DNA of 64,000 nucleotides from Amycolatopsis sp. FDAARGOS 1241 (lineage in GTDB: Bacteria; Actinomycetota; Actinomycetes; Mycobacteriales; Pseudonocardiaceae): assembly GCF_016889705.1 (NCBI RefSeq), contig NZ_CP069526.1:5704001-5768000 (forward strand). Reading direction: 5' to 3'. Shown here piece after piece: positions 51,282 through 60,406 of this stretch. The position numbers and the translations under genes were made by a program. The number at the start of each line of letters is the position of its first letter. Within the stretch, counting starts at the first letter, position 1. Under the pieces are notes generated by a model. That model saw only the letters and a program-made list of their open reading frames with translations. It did not search any database and had not been told where the DNA came from.

Positions 51282-52315
51282 GGCGACGGGACCCCGACGG
51301 CCTCGACGGTCTTGGGCTTCTCCAGCCCCAGCCCTTCCGGCACCTCGATGTCGTAGAGCCTGGCCGCGTTCAGCCCGAGGATCTTCTTCTTGGTCTCGAC
51401 CGTCAGCTTCCCGTAGTCCGAGAACTCCTCGCCATCGGGCATCTGCCAGTCGACGAAACCCTCCACCTGCCACTTCGGTTCCCAGATGGCGTAGTCGGCG
51501 CCGAAGATCATCTTGTCCTCACCGACCCAGAACAGCAGCTCTCCCATGACCTTCGCGAAGAAGCGCGGCCGCGCGTGCATCAGCCCGCCGATGACCACGG
51601 ACAGGCCCGCGTAGACGTTGGGCTCCTGCGTCGCCATGAAGCAGAAGTCCTCGATCCGCGGCAGGCCGACGTGCTCGACGATGAAGTTGAGGTCCGGGAA
51701 GTTCGTGGCCGCGTAGTCCACGTCCCGCACGTCGAACGCGTCCTTGTCCAGGGGCCAGATCGTCGGTCCCTTGTGGACGTGGATGTTCTTCACGCCCAGT
51801 TCCTGGCACTTCTCCAGGTAGTACGCGGCCTCCGGGTCCCGCAGGCTCCAGCCGCGCGAGTCGCCGTGCCACTCGGCGGTGTAGAGCTTCACGCCCTTGC
51901 AGCCCCAGCGCTTCACCCGCGCCTCGAACGCCTGCAGACCGGGCTCGCCGTCACGCGGGTCCCAGTTCGTGTTGACGATGAACCGGCCCGGGTACTTCTC
52001 CGCGAGCGCGCCGTTGACCTCCGTCGTGTTGAAGCCTTCCTTGTACCACTGCCGGAGGCTGGTGGGCTGGAAGATGGCGATGTCCACGTGACCCGCGTCG
52101 AACAGGTCGTGCATCATCGTCTCTTCGTCGTACTTCTGGAACTTCTCGATGGGCCAGTGAGTCTCCTTCGGTCCCAGGCCCTGGTAGGCGTGGAAGCACT
52201 CGATCCAGCCCTTCGCGTACTCCTCCTGTCCCGGTACCCAGTTGGCCGGGCTGGCGTCCCAGAAGTGGGTGTGCCCGTCGACCACGAAGTACTTCTCGCC
52301 GTCCTTTTCGTACAC
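51278..52315 (-). CDS. metal-dependent amidohydrolase of the monooxygenase cluster
   Basis: The 345-residue amidohydrolase_2 family protein has N-terminal HxH (VVDGHTHFWD), later His ligands (NIHVHKGP, FIVEHVGLPR) and a late Asp (MIFGADYAIWE). It occurs in most actinobacterial propane/phenol monooxygenase clusters, but its reaction in the pathway is not known to me. GTG 52315 follows GGGAGGAGC. It lies between the coupling-protein gene and the DUF59 gene and is coupled to the latter. Confidence 0.88.
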   Translation of the reverse strand: MYEKDGEKYFVVDGHTHFWDASPANWVPGQEEYAKGWIECFHAYQGLGPKETHWPIEKFQKYDEETMMHDLFDAGHVDIAIFQPTSLRQWYKEGFNTTEVNGALAEKYPGRFIVNTNWDPRDGEPGLQAFEARVKRWGCKGVKLYTAEWHGDSRGWSLRDPEAAYYLEKCQELGVKNIHVHKGPTIWPLDKDAFDVRDVDYAATNFPDLNFIVEHVGLPRIEDFCFMATQEPNVYAGLSVVIGGLMHARPRFFAKVMGELLFWVGEDKMIFGADYAIWEPKWQVEGFVDWQMPDGEEFSDYGKLTVETKKKILGLNAARLYDIEVPEGLGLEKPKTVEAVGVPSP

Positions 52316-52363
52316 GATGCTCCTCCCGGATTGGCTCGAGTGCTTCCCCGACCGAGGTGGGTC

Positions 52364-52735
52364 CTACGACCGGGCCACGAGGTCGAAGTCGAGGTATTCG
52401 GCTGCGTCCTCGGGATTGGCGAACATGATGGTGCGGTCGTCGAGGTGGACCATGCGGCCGTAGTGGGTCGACATGCTCTCCTCGAACTCCGCCGAGTTGA
52501 ACCAGCCCTCCTCTTCGCCGGCGGCTTCGTCGATGTCGGAGTACACGACGTCCATGCGGCCCACGGCGTCGACGCGGATCATCGAGGGCAACGGAGTCAC
52601 GGTCACGTTGTCCAGCCGCGCCATCACCTCGGCGACGATCACGCCGACCTGGTTGTTCATCAGGGTGAAACCGCACCGGTTCGACGCGGTGTTGTCGGAC
52701 TTGTACGGGCTTTCCGCCGTCTTGAAGATGGTCAC
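52364..52735 (-). CDS. mimD: monooxygenase coupling (effector) protein, MmoB/DmpM family
   Basis: The 123-residue protein has the MmoB/DmpM pattern: SNRCGFTLMNNQVGVIVAEVM, VTVTPLPSMIRVDAVGRMDV and ADDRTIMFAN-like HLDDRTIMFANPEDA. It binds the hydroxylase and tunes the di-iron site without a cofactor of its own. GTG 52735 overlaps the beta-subunit stop, and AAGGAG lies in the correct place. Confidence 0.9.
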   Translation of the reverse strand: MTIFKTAESPYKSDNTASNRCGFTLMNNQVGVIVAEVMARLDNVTVTPLPSMIRVDAVGRMDVVYSDIDEAAGEEEGWFNSAEFEESMSTHYGRMVHLDDRTIMFANPEDAAEYLDFDLVARS

Positions 52736-53901
52736 TGGCCCAGCTCCTTCGGTGCTTGCAGACCCAGGTCGGACAGGATGCCGCTGAAGCGGCTCTTGGA
52801 CCGGTCGAGACCGTCCTCGAACCGCATCGGCTTGGCGTCGGGCTGCGACCACAGCGGCTGCATCGTGCGCGCCGCCGCCAGGCACTTCGGCACCCACGCC
52901 GAGAGCCACTGGTCCATCAGCCGGCGGTTGTGGTCGGCGAACTCACTGTCGTTGACGAGCAGGTCGAACATCGCCTTCGTGTAGCGAAGGTCGCGCTCGG
53001 AGTAGTCGAACTCCTCCGCGCCGATCAGGGTCGGCGTCACGAAGTCGCCGTTGGCCGGCGCCGCCTGCTGCACGAGCCGGCTGCGGAACAGCTCACCCAC
53101 GAGGGGCTCGAACACGACGTTGGCCGCGAAGATCGCTTCGCACCAGTCCCAGATCTCCGTGAGCGACTCGGCCAGCTCGCGCACGCCCTGCCACGCCGGG
53201 TCCTCGTTCCAGGTCTCGAGGTGCGCGGTGCCGTCGAACGACTCGATCTCCTCCGACAACGTGAGGTTGTACAGGGCGAGGTCCTGCGCCGCGCGGATGC
53301 GGTGCATGCTGTTCACGGAGATCGCGTTGTTGTGCATGTTGGTCGGGGCCCGCCGGTTGGCGTTGGCGAACAGGTACAGGCCCAGGCCGTGGTCCACGTG
53401 CATCCACGCGCCGACGTGCTGCGCGACGAAGCTGACCCAGTTGGGGCTCCACTGCTCGAACGCCTTCGACTGGCGCGCCGCGTCGATGTTCTGGTTGAGC
53501 TGGCGGACCACGTTCGCGTTGTAGCGGTAGAGCGTGAGCTCCCACTCTTCGTTGGGGTCGCGGAACTCGTGCCAGCCGAGCGCGGGCCACGGGTAGCCGG
53601 CGCCGCCCGAACCGGGGCTGCGCACGGGCTCGGGCCGGTCCGAGCCCCAGGCCTTCAGTGCGGTCCATTCGAGCGGGTAACCGCCCTTGCCGTCGGCGAA
53701 GCCGTACAACCAGCCCTGGCTCAGGTAGTGGCGCGGGTCCGGCTGCACCTCGACGGTGACGTCCTCGTAGTGGCTCTGCTTGCGCTTCCTCGGAGTGAAG
53801 TAGTTGAAGTGCCGCTCCGCCGAGTCGGGAAACTCCCGGGCACCCGCCTCGGCATCGGTGAAGACGGGCTTGGGCACACTGCGTTCTGCCGTCGTTGTCA
53901 T
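52732..53901 (-). CDS. mimC: di-iron monooxygenase hydroxylase, beta (small) subunit
   Basis: The 389-residue protein belongs to the ferritin-like hydroxylase beta family: HFNYFTPRKRKQSHYEDVTVEVQ and PDPRHYLSQGWLYGFADG near the N-terminus, and WELTLYRYNANVVRQLNQNI and NNAISVNSMHRIRAAQDLALY in the core. It lacks iron ligands, as expected, and forms the alpha2beta2(gamma2)-type hydroxylase with the 55150 gene product. It starts at ATG 53901, 76 bases after the reductase gene. Confidence 0.92.
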   Translation of the reverse strand: MTTTAERSVPKPVFTDAEAGAREFPDSAERHFNYFTPRKRKQSHYEDVTVEVQPDPRHYLSQGWLYGFADGKGGYPLEWTALKAWGSDRPEPVRSPGSGGAGYPWPALGWHEFRDPNEEWELTLYRYNANVVRQLNQNIDAARQSKAFEQWSPNWVSFVAQHVGAWMHVDHGLGLYLFANANRRAPTNMHNNAISVNSMHRIRAAQDLALYNLTLSEEIESFDGTAHLETWNEDPAWQGVRELAESLTEIWDWCEAIFAANVVFEPLVGELFRSRLVQQAAPANGDFVTPTLIGAEEFDYSERDLRYTKAMFDLLVNDSEFADHNRRLMDQWLSAWVPKCLAAARTMQPLWSQPDAKPMRFEDGLDRSKSRFSGILSDLGLQAPKELGQ

Positions 53902-53977
53902 CGGTTTCTTTCCTTCGCGTCGGGCACGGGTCTCGTCGTTACCCCGATTTCTCGGTGTCCCATCAGCACGGGCGGGC

Positions 53978-55027
53978 TCACGTCTCGTCCGCGTCGCCGG
54001 TGGTGGTGAACTTGTCGTAGAAGATCCGCTTCTCCGGCACGCCCAGCGCCGGCAGCAGCTCCAGGGCCGCCTCCACCATCGGAGGAGGCCCGCACACGTA
54101 GACGTCGGTGCGGCCCAGGTCGGCTTCGAGCCGCCGCACGACGTCGGTGATCATCCCGGTCTCGCCCTCCCAGCCGTCACCGTCCTCCGGCTCCGACAGG
54201 GCCGGCACGAACCGGAACCCGGGAATCTTCTCCTCGAGGGCGCGCAGTTCGTCCTCGAAGCACAGGTCCCGCTCGCGGCGGGCACCGTAGTAGTAGGTCG
54301 CCTTCCGCTCGATGCCGCGCTCGGCCATGGACCGCAGCAGCGAGAGGATGGGCGCCATGCCGGCGCCACCGCCGAGGAAGACCAGGTCCCGCTCGGGCGC
54401 GTCCCGCAGGGTGAACACGCCGAACGGCCCGGAGAGCTCCAGCCGGTCCCCGACCGAAACGCCGGTGTCCAGGAACTGCGAGAACAACCCGTCCGGGTAG
54501 ATCTTGATGACGAACTCCAGGAGGCGGGAGTCCCGGCCGGGGGTGTTCGCCATCGAGAACGACCGGGTCGCTTCGTGCCCCGGGACCGCGAAATCGACGT
54601 ACTGACCGGGGAAGAACTTGAACGCCGCGGCGTCCTCGAGCCGCACGACGAGCCGCCGGAGGTCGTGGGTGACCTCCTCCAGCGACACGACCTCGCCCGA
54701 GGTCTCCACGATGGGCAGTCCGGAGTGGATCATCTCCTCGTCGTAGTTGAGCAGTTCGATCGTCAGGTCCTCGTAGGCGTGCGCCCGGCACAGGAGGGTG
54801 AACCCCTCCTCCTTTTCGAAGTCGGGCAGCGCGAACGTCGAGTACTTGTCGTGGTCGAGGTCGTCACCTTCGAGGACGAACGACTTGCAGGAGGCGCACT
54901 GCCCCTCCTTGCAGCCGTGCATGAGCATCACGCCCTGCTCGGCGGCGCCGCGCAGGATCGTCTGGTCCTCGTCGATCTCGATCTCGATCCCGACCGGCTC
55001 GAAGCGCACGTGGTGCTTGTTTCCCAT
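53978..55027 (-). CDS. mimB: monooxygenase reductase (2Fe-2S/FAD/NADH)
   Basis: The 349-residue protein has an N-terminal plant-type ferredoxin domain with Cys39, Cys44, Cys47 and Cys80 (HGCKEGQCASCKSF). A FAD domain (RSFSMANTP; FSQFLDTGVSVGDRLELSGPFG) and an NAD domain (FLGGGAGMAPILSLL; DVYVCGPPPMVEAA) follow. It moves electrons from NADH to the hydroxylase. ATG 55027; a 122-base spacer with no gene separates it from the alpha-subunit gene. Confidence 0.94.
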   Translation of the reverse strand: MGNKHHVRFEPVGIEIEIDEDQTILRGAAEQGVMLMHGCKEGQCASCKSFVLEGDDLDHDKYSTFALPDFEKEEGFTLLCRAHAYEDLTIELLNYDEEMIHSGLPIVETSGEVVSLEEVTHDLRRLVVRLEDAAAFKFFPGQYVDFAVPGHEATRSFSMANTPGRDSRLLEFVIKIYPDGLFSQFLDTGVSVGDRLELSGPFGVFTLRDAPERDLVFLGGGAGMAPILSLLRSMAERGIERKATYYYGARRERDLCFEDELRALEEKIPGFRFVPALSEPEDGDGWEGETGMITDVVRRLEADLGRTDVYVCGPPPMVEAALELLPALGVPEKRIFYDKFTTTGDADET

Positions 55028-55149
55028 CGTCTTCCCAACTGGACGATCGTGTTGGCCCGGGGGTCGCACGCAGCACGGGGCGCCACCGGCGGCGACCGGG
55101 GCCGTGGCGGGCACGGCACCCGGTCGCCGGCGGAGACCGGTGAGTCCGA

Positions 55150-56802
55150 TCAGGACGCCGCGCGGGCGGGCCGGCCTGCCGGGCCCTGGCGGTTGTAGTC
55201 GTCCTGGAACGCGGCCCGCTCCTCGGCGGTCATCTCGTTGAGGAGCACGTTCGGGCTCTGCAGCGGCGGGCACCGGCGCAGGTGGTCGAGCGTCCACATC
55301 TTCTTCGGGTCCAGGTCGAGGTGCGGCTGTGCGACCAGGGTCTTGCCGTCGTCGCGGACGAAGCCCATGTCGGACACCACGTCGGCCCAGTTCCAGCCGT
55401 GGTACAGCGTCTCCCACTCGCGGGAACCGATGAGCTGCCCCATGTTCGGGGTCTCCCGGCCCTGGTACGTCGGGCGGAACGCCTCGACGTCGGTCCACCG
55501 GCACGCCTCGTGGCAGTACGTCCGCCACTGGCCGTTCACCTCGGCCATGACCATGTCCTCGCGCACCAGGCACGGCACCATGCAGGTCCAGCACCGGTGC
55601 GGGTAGACGTAGTCGACGTCCTCGAGAGCGATCGGGTTGTGCCCGTTCGGGACCGACAGGCGACTGTAGTTCTCCCACCACTTGCCGTACTTGTCGTACC
55701 AGCCCGGGTACTTGTACTCGAACCACTCGAAGTCCTCGTCCGTCATCGGATCGATGCGCCAGTAGTTGGCGAGCCACCCGGTGGCGAAGAACTGTGCGAC
55801 TTCGTGGACGTAGCCCTTCTCCCAGATCTGCTTCCAGGCCTCTTCGATGAGGTCGTGGGGGATGACCAGGCCGTACTTCTCGAGCGGGACGAGGTAGCTG
55901 CGGTAGTAGTCGTCGTAGATCCAGCGACGCCACATCTCCGCGTAGCTCTCCCGGTCCTTGCGGCGGTCCTTCGTGCCGTACTCGATGAAGGTGCCGATCG
56001 CCGCGTCGACGACGCGGTGGTTGTTCCACCACGCGTAGCGCAGGTCGCGCTCGAGCAGCTGGTGGTTGCTCTCATCGGAAAGGGCCATCAGCAGCGTGGC
56101 GTACCCGTTGCTGATGTGGCGCGATTCGTCGGACTGCACCGAGTGGAACACCGTCGGCAACAGGTAGTCGCCGTTGGCGGCCGCCTCGGCGGGCATGGCG
56201 ACGAACAGCGTGTTGGTGAACGCCGTCTCGGCCACGATCGTCAGGTAGATGCTCGCCGCGGTGATCGCGTCACCCGTGATGAAGCCTTCGGCGAACTGCC
56301 GGCCGATCGTGCCGCAGTAGTCGTTCTGGAAGTTGCGCAGGCTCGAGTTGAACCCGGCGGGGTCGATGTAGTTGTTCATGTACAGGCGCTTGAGGTTCTG
56401 CTGGATCGTCGAGTGCCGGACCTCGTCGATCATCTGGATCGCCTGGCCGTTGTGCAGCTCCGGGTTCGGCACGGTCCGGAACAGCAGCGGCATCGCCCGC
56501 GCGGCCGAGATCTCCGGCAGCGGGATGATCGAAAGGAACAGCTTCTGCCACTCGAGCCACCGTTCCTGGACCTGGCGGAACATGTTGCCGCGGATGGCGC
56601 CGTCCTCGGCCCCGTACACGCGGTGGTCCTTTTCCTCCTGCATCGGGAAGTAGGAGCGGAGCACCTGCTTGAGCGGGTCCTTCTTCTTGGCCTTCTGGAA
56701 CGTGTAATCGGTTCCGTAGTGCGACACCGGCTGGTGGTACACCGGTTCCCACGACAGCTCCTGGATCTTCTGGTGGGCTTTCGCCACGCTCTGGCGGCTC
56801 AT
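55150..56802 (-). CDS. mimA: di-iron monooxygenase hydroxylase, alpha (large) subunit, propane/phenol type
   Basis: The 550-residue catalytic subunit has two ExxH motifs of the bacterial multicomponent monooxygenases: Glu127-Val-Arg-His130 and Glu226-Ser-Arg-His229. Glu97 and Glu192 are at positions expected for the remaining ligands. Length and gene order (alpha, reductase, beta, coupling) fit the group 5/6 propane 2-monooxygenase, PrmA/MimA. Substrates in relatives include propane, acetone and phenol. A cysteine-containing segment ([21 protein letters not shown]) is also visible. ATG 56802. It probably needs the GroEL encoded downstream for folding. Confidence 0.94.
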   Translation of the reverse strand: MSRQSVAKAHQKIQELSWEPVYHQPVSHYGTDYTFQKAKKKDPLKQVLRSYFPMQEEKDHRVYGAEDGAIRGNMFRQVQERWLEWQKLFLSIIPLPEISAARAMPLLFRTVPNPELHNGQAIQMIDEVRHSTIQQNLKRLYMNNYIDPAGFNSSLRNFQNDYCGTIGRQFAEGFITGDAITAASIYLTIVAETAFTNTLFVAMPAEAAANGDYLLPTVFHSVQSDESRHISNGYATLLMALSDESNHQLLERDLRYAWWNNHRVVDAAIGTFIEYGTKDRRKDRESYAEMWRRWIYDDYYRSYLVPLEKYGLVIPHDLIEEAWKQIWEKGYVHEVAQFFATGWLANYWRIDPMTDEDFEWFEYKYPGWYDKYGKWWENYSRLSVPNGHNPIALEDVDYVYPHRCWTCMVPCLVREDMVMAEVNGQWRTYCHEACRWTDVEAFRPTYQGRETPNMGQLIGSREWETLYHGWNWADVVSDMGFVRDDGKTLVAQPHLDLDPKKMWTLDHLRRCPPLQSPNVLLNEMTAEERAAFQDDYNRQGPAGRPARAAS

Positions 56803-56936
56803 GGTTTCTCCTTACCCGTCGCGCCACGACGGCTGCTGGCTCGCCCCGGCCCGTACCGCGGTACCCGGTTCACCCGGCGGGACCGGAGCGCGAAGTCCTG
56901 CGCAGACGATTAGGGGCGAGACCCGCCGAAACGCGA

Positions 56937-56951
56937 GTCTCAATACGAGAC
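56937..56951 (-). promoter_or_regulatory. activator-site candidate upstream of mimA
   Basis: GTCTCAATACGAGAC is a near-perfect 15-bp inverted repeat (one arm mismatch) 135 bases before the mimA start. It has the same arms and spacing as the repeat at 57277-57291. A further GAGAC half-site lies at 56918-56922. Confidence 0.55.
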
Positions 56952-56968
56952 AACCGGCGGAGATTTTT

Positions 56969-57211
56969 TCAGCCGTCCTCCATCATGGCCGCCCTCAGCT
57001 GCGCCAGGTGCGACTCCTTCTCGTGCTGCAGGCGCACGTCGCCCTCCGCCGTGGGTGTGATGCCCAGCGCGCGCAGCAATTGCGCCGCCGGCTCGCCGGG
57101 CGGGCCTCCGGAGCCCAGCGTGGGGTGCAGTCCGATGTCGGCGAGGTGGCGGAACACCACGTCGACGACCGTCCACGGGTTGTAGGTCTCCTCGCGTTGT
57201 TGTTCATCCAT
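56969..57211 (-). CDS. small protein upstream of mimA, function unknown
   Basis: The 80-residue protein is soluble, with a charged C-terminus (LQHEKESHLAQLRAAMMEDG) and VVDVVFRHLADIGLHPTLG. ATG 57211 has AGGAG seven bases upstream, and codon use is like that of its neighbours, so it is a real gene. It lies 166 bases before mimA on the same strand, between the two inverted repeats. I do not recognise a family; a regulatory or assembly role in the monooxygenase system is only suggested by position. Confidence 0.75.
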   Translation of the reverse strand: MDEQQREETYNPWTVVDVVFRHLADIGLHPTLGSGGPPGEPAAQLLRALGITPTAEGDVRLQHEKESHLAQLRAAMMEDG

Positions 57212-57276
57212 TCGGGTTCTCCTGCGGTGGTCGGGCCGACACCCCCATGAGAACCCCGCGCGCGCGAGGAGCGCGT

Positions 57277-57291
57277 CTCAACGTGAGACCC
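57277..57291. promoter_or_regulatory. activator-site candidate in the divergent mimR/small-gene region
   Basis: GTCTCAACGTGAGAC is a perfect inverted repeat (GTCTCA/TGAGAC around ACG). It sits 66 bases before the small gene and 77 before the activator gene start. It is the likely binding site of the AcoR/MimR-like protein and could serve both directions. Confidence 0.65.
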
Positions 57292-57367
57292 GGCCTGGAC
57301 ACGTGACCTAAGCTGGGCTCGACCCGGTACGCGACACGACGACGTGGGCAGCGACAGGAGGTCGACC

Positions 57368-59206
57368 GTGGCGACGAGTCCACCCGCACGACGCGAAGCT
57401 CCGCCCCCGAGTGCGATCCTCCCCGACCAAGAAGGGCTGGCCCGCACCCGGATCCGGTTCCTCACGTCCGAATCCGTCGAGCCGGATCAGGTTCGTGAAG
57501 CGATCCTCGCTTCGTGGTGGCGGTCCCGGCACTTCCACGTGCCCGCGGACCGGATCGACCTGCCCTACCTCGGTGAGGTCAACCTCGACACGCCGCTGAT
57601 CCACAGCGCGAAGCTCGTGATGCAGCGTCTGGGCGACCAACTGGACGGGCAGCCGATCAGCATGATCCTCGCCGATCCGACCGGCACCGTGCTGAGCCAG
57701 CGCAGCGGCGACACCGACCTGCACCGCCACCTCGAACGGGTGGAACTGGTTCCCGGGTTCAGCTACGGCGAGCGGTTCGTGGGCACCAACGGCATCGGCA
57801 CCGCGCTCGAGGACGACCAGCCGACGCACGTGTTCGGGCACGAGCACTACGCGGAGCACCTCGAGAACCTCGCGTGCGCGGGCGTGCCGATCCACCACCC
57901 GATCTCCGGGAAGCTCATCGGAGCGATCGACCTGACGTGCTGGCGCAAGGACGCCGGCGGGCTCCTCATCGCGCTCGCGCGCAGCACCGCCGAGCAGATC
58001 CAGCAGGCGCTGCTGACCCACAGCAACCTGCGCGAGCTCATGCTCTTCCAGTCCTACCTGCAGGCCTGCCGGCGCACGACCGGGATCGTGATGGCGTTCA
58101 ACGACGACATCGTGATGATGAACGACAGCGCGCGCCAGCTGCTCAACTCCGCCGACCAGTCGATCCTGCTCGGGCACGCCGCGCAGGCGCTGTCCGAGCA
58201 CCGGCGCAGCACCGCGACCGTCGGGCTCTCGGGCGGGGGCAAGGTCAAGATGCACTGCCGGCGCGTGGCGGGCCAGCACGAGGACGACGTGGTGGGCGGC
58301 GTGCTGTCGGTGAAGCTGCTCGCGTCCGAGGACGAGACGAGCGGCGTACCCGTGCCGATGCTGCCGATGTTCCTGCCCGGGCTCGTGGGCTCCGCACCCG
58401 CATGGCTGCGCTGCACGCACGACGTCGACGCCGGCTACAGCCGTGGCGAGTGGCTCGTGCTCGCCGGCGAGCCGGGCACCGGGAAGCTGAGCCTGGCCCG
58501 CGGCGTGCACCAGCGGCGCAACCCGACCGGTCGGCTCCACACGCTCGACGCGCGCGACGCGGCGGACGACGACTGGCTGTCGGACCTGCGGCGCGACCTG
58601 GTCGACGACCCGGTCGACTCGCTCGTGGTGCAGCACCTCGAAGCGCTGCGGGGCGAACAGCTCAAGGCGTTCACCGCGGTGCTCGACGAGGTCCGCACGA
58701 CGTACGGCGCCAACGCGCCGTGGCTCGCGGTCACGCTCGCGCCCGAGGCCGAGACGACCCCGGATCTGGCGGAGCCGCTGGCTTTCTTCCCCCGCACCGT
58801 CACGGTGCCGCCGCTGCGCCGGCACGTCGACGACCTCACCGAGCTCGTGCCGTTCTTCCTCGCGAAGCTTTCGCGGTCCAACCGGCTGACGTGCTCGCCG
58901 ACCGCGCTGCACCTGTTGATGCGGGCCGATTGGCCGGGCAACACCGCGCAGCTGAACCAGGTGCTGCGCAAGGTCGCGCAGCACCGGCGGCTCGGGTCGA
59001 TCCAGCCGAGCGACCTGCCGGCCGAGTACCAAGCCGTGGCGAAACGTCCGCTCAAGGGCCTCGAATCGATCGAACGCGACGCGATCGTGCGCAGTCTCGA
59101 AGAGGCGCACGGCAACAAGCCGCGCGCGGCGAAGCTGCTCGGCATCTCGCGCGCCACGATCTACCGCAAGATCCACGAGTATGGGATCGTCACGCCGGAT
59201 CACTGA
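57368..59206 (+). CDS. mimR: AcoR/MimR-like transcriptional activator (GAF, AAA-like, Fis HTH)
   Basis: The 612-residue protein has an N-terminal helical part, a GAF-like sensor region (about 75-215: VELVPGFSYGERFVGTNGIG, HYAEHLENLACAGVPIHHPISG), and an AAA-like domain (about 340-540) with Walker A GEPGTGK near residue 366 and WPGNTAQLNQVL. A C-terminal Fis-type HTH (LEEAHGNKPRAAKLLGISRATIYRKI) ends it. The sigma54-contact GAFTGA motif is absent, in keeping with actinobacteria lacking sigma54. Related activators switch on propane/phenol monooxygenase operons. GTG 57368 is preceded by AGGAGGT; it is divergent from that operon. Confidence 0.9.
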   Translation: MATSPPARREAPPPSAILPDQEGLARTRIRFLTSESVEPDQVREAILASWWRSRHFHVPADRIDLPYLGEVNLDTPLIHSAKLVMQRLGDQLDGQPISMILADPTGTVLSQRSGDTDLHRHLERVELVPGFSYGERFVGTNGIGTALEDDQPTHVFGHEHYAEHLENLACAGVPIHHPISGKLIGAIDLTCWRKDAGGLLIALARSTAEQIQQALLTHSNLRELMLFQSYLQACRRTTGIVMAFNDDIVMMNDSARQLLNSADQSILLGHAAQALSEHRRSTATVGLSGGGKVKMHCRRVAGQHEDDVVGGVLSVKLLASEDETSGVPVPMLPMFLPGLVGSAPAWLRCTHDVDAGYSRGEWLVLAGEPGTGKLSLARGVHQRRNPTGRLHTLDARDAADDDWLSDLRRDLVDDPVDSLVVQHLEALRGEQLKAFTAVLDEVRTTYGANAPWLAVTLAPEAETTPDLAEPLAFFPRTVTVPPLRRHVDDLTELVPFFLAKLSRSNRLTCSPTALHLLMRADWPGNTAQLNQVLRKVAQHRRLGSIQPSDLPAEYQAVAKRPLKGLESIERDAIVRSLEEAHGNKPRAAKLLGISRATIYRKIHEYGIVTPDH

Positions 59207-59239
59207 TCAGCGGGCCCGCCGTCCCCCTAGGGTGACGGC

Positions 59240-60370
59240 ATGGATCTCGCGCAGCGCTACGCGGCGGGCACGCTCGCCGACGTCGTCCCGTCGGCGCTGG
59301 CCGGGCTCGGCGTGCCCGGGGAGCGCGACGCCCTCGGGCTGCCCGCGGCCGAGCGCGTGTGCGTGCTGCTCGTCGACGGCCTCGGCTGGGAACTGCTGCG
59401 GCGCCACGCCGAGACGGCGCCGTTCCTGTCCTCGCTGGCGGCCCGCCCGCTCACAGCCGGGTTCCCGAGCACGACGGCAACGAGCGTCGCGTCGCTGGGC
59501 ACCGGGCTCACGCCGGGTGAGCACGGCGTGGTCGGCTACGCGTTCGAGGCCGGGCGCGACGTACTGAACGTGCTCGGCTGGCGGCGCCACACCGGCGGCA
59601 AGCCGATCGACCTGCGGCAGCGCGTGGTGCCGGAACAACTGCAACCGCGCCCGACCGCGTTCGAGCGCGCGGCCGCCGCGGGCGTCGGCGTGTGCGTGGT
59701 GGGGCCGCGCGACCAGCGCGACAGCGGCCTGACGCGCGCGGCCCTGCGCGGTGGCGAGTTCCGCGGCGTACACGCCTTCGGCGACCTGGTCTCGGCGGTC
59801 GGTGCGGCGCTCGCCGAGCCGCGGTCGCTGTGCTACGCCTACCACGCAGACCTCGACCTGCTCGGCCACGTCCACGGCCCGGGCAGTGAGCCGTGGTGTT
59901 TCCAGCTGTCCTTCGTCGACCGCCTGGTCGAGGCGATCGCCGGCACGCTGCCGGCCGGCTCGGCGCTGGTGGTCACAGCCGACCACGGCATGGTGACCGT
60001 CGGCGAGCGCGTCGACTTCGACACCACACCGGCCTTGCAGGCGGGGGTGCGCACCGTTGGGGGCGAGGCGCGCGCCCGCCACGTCTACGCGAGCGACGGC
60101 GCCGCGCCCGACGTCCTGGCCGCCTGGCGCGAAACCCTCGGCGAGCGCGCGTGGGTGCTCGGCCGCGACGAAGCGGTCGCCGCGGGCTGGTTCGGCCCCC
60201 GGGTGAACGCCGAAGTGCTGCCGCGCATCGGCGACGTCGTGGCCGCGGCCCGCGGGACGGCAGCAGTCGTGCGCACCGAGGCCGAACCGCGGCTGAGTCG
60301 CATGACGGGCCAGCACGGTTCCGTGACCGACGAGGAACTGGTGGTACCACTGCTGATCGCTCGGCGCTGA
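59240..60370 (+). CDS. alkaline-phosphatase-superfamily nucleotide pyrophosphatase/phosphodiesterase
   Basis: The 376-residue protein of the type I phosphodiesterase/NPP group has VCVLLVDGLGWELL (metal Asp), FPSTTATSVASLGTG (catalytic Thr and surrounding), YHADLDLLGHVHG (metal Asp/His) and VVTADHGMV (metal Asp-His). It probably hydrolyses nucleotide or phospho-diesters. No signal peptide, so it should act in the cytoplasm. ATG 59240 lies 33 bases after the activator gene. Confidence 0.88.
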   Translation: MDLAQRYAAGTLADVVPSALAGLGVPGERDALGLPAAERVCVLLVDGLGWELLRRHAETAPFLSSLAARPLTAGFPSTTATSVASLGTGLTPGEHGVVGYAFEAGRDVLNVLGWRRHTGGKPIDLRQRVVPEQLQPRPTAFERAAAAGVGVCVVGPRDQRDSGLTRAALRGGEFRGVHAFGDLVSAVGAALAEPRSLCYAYHADLDLLGHVHGPGSEPWCFQLSFVDRLVEAIAGTLPAGSALVVTADHGMVTVGERVDFDTTPALQAGVRTVGGEARARHVYASDGAAPDVLAAWRETLGERAWVLGRDEAVAAGWFGPRVNAEVLPRIGDVVAAARGTAAVVRTEAEPRLSRMTGQHGSVTDEELVVPLLIARR

Positions 60371-60386
60371 GCGTCCCCTGTGGACA

Positions 60387-60406
60387 GCCGGCTGCGCTCA
60401 GCCGGC
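60387..60406. terminator. terminator hairpin between convergent genes
   Basis: GCCGGCTG (60387-60394) and CAGCCGGC (60399-60406) form a perfect stem with a four-base loop, over the stop of the MarR gene and 17 bases after the phosphatase stop. Confidence 0.5.

Noticed and set aside
55282..56913. Plus-strand open frame opposite the hydroxylase alpha gene
   Set aside because: Antisense of an unmistakable di-iron hydroxylase; no independent support.
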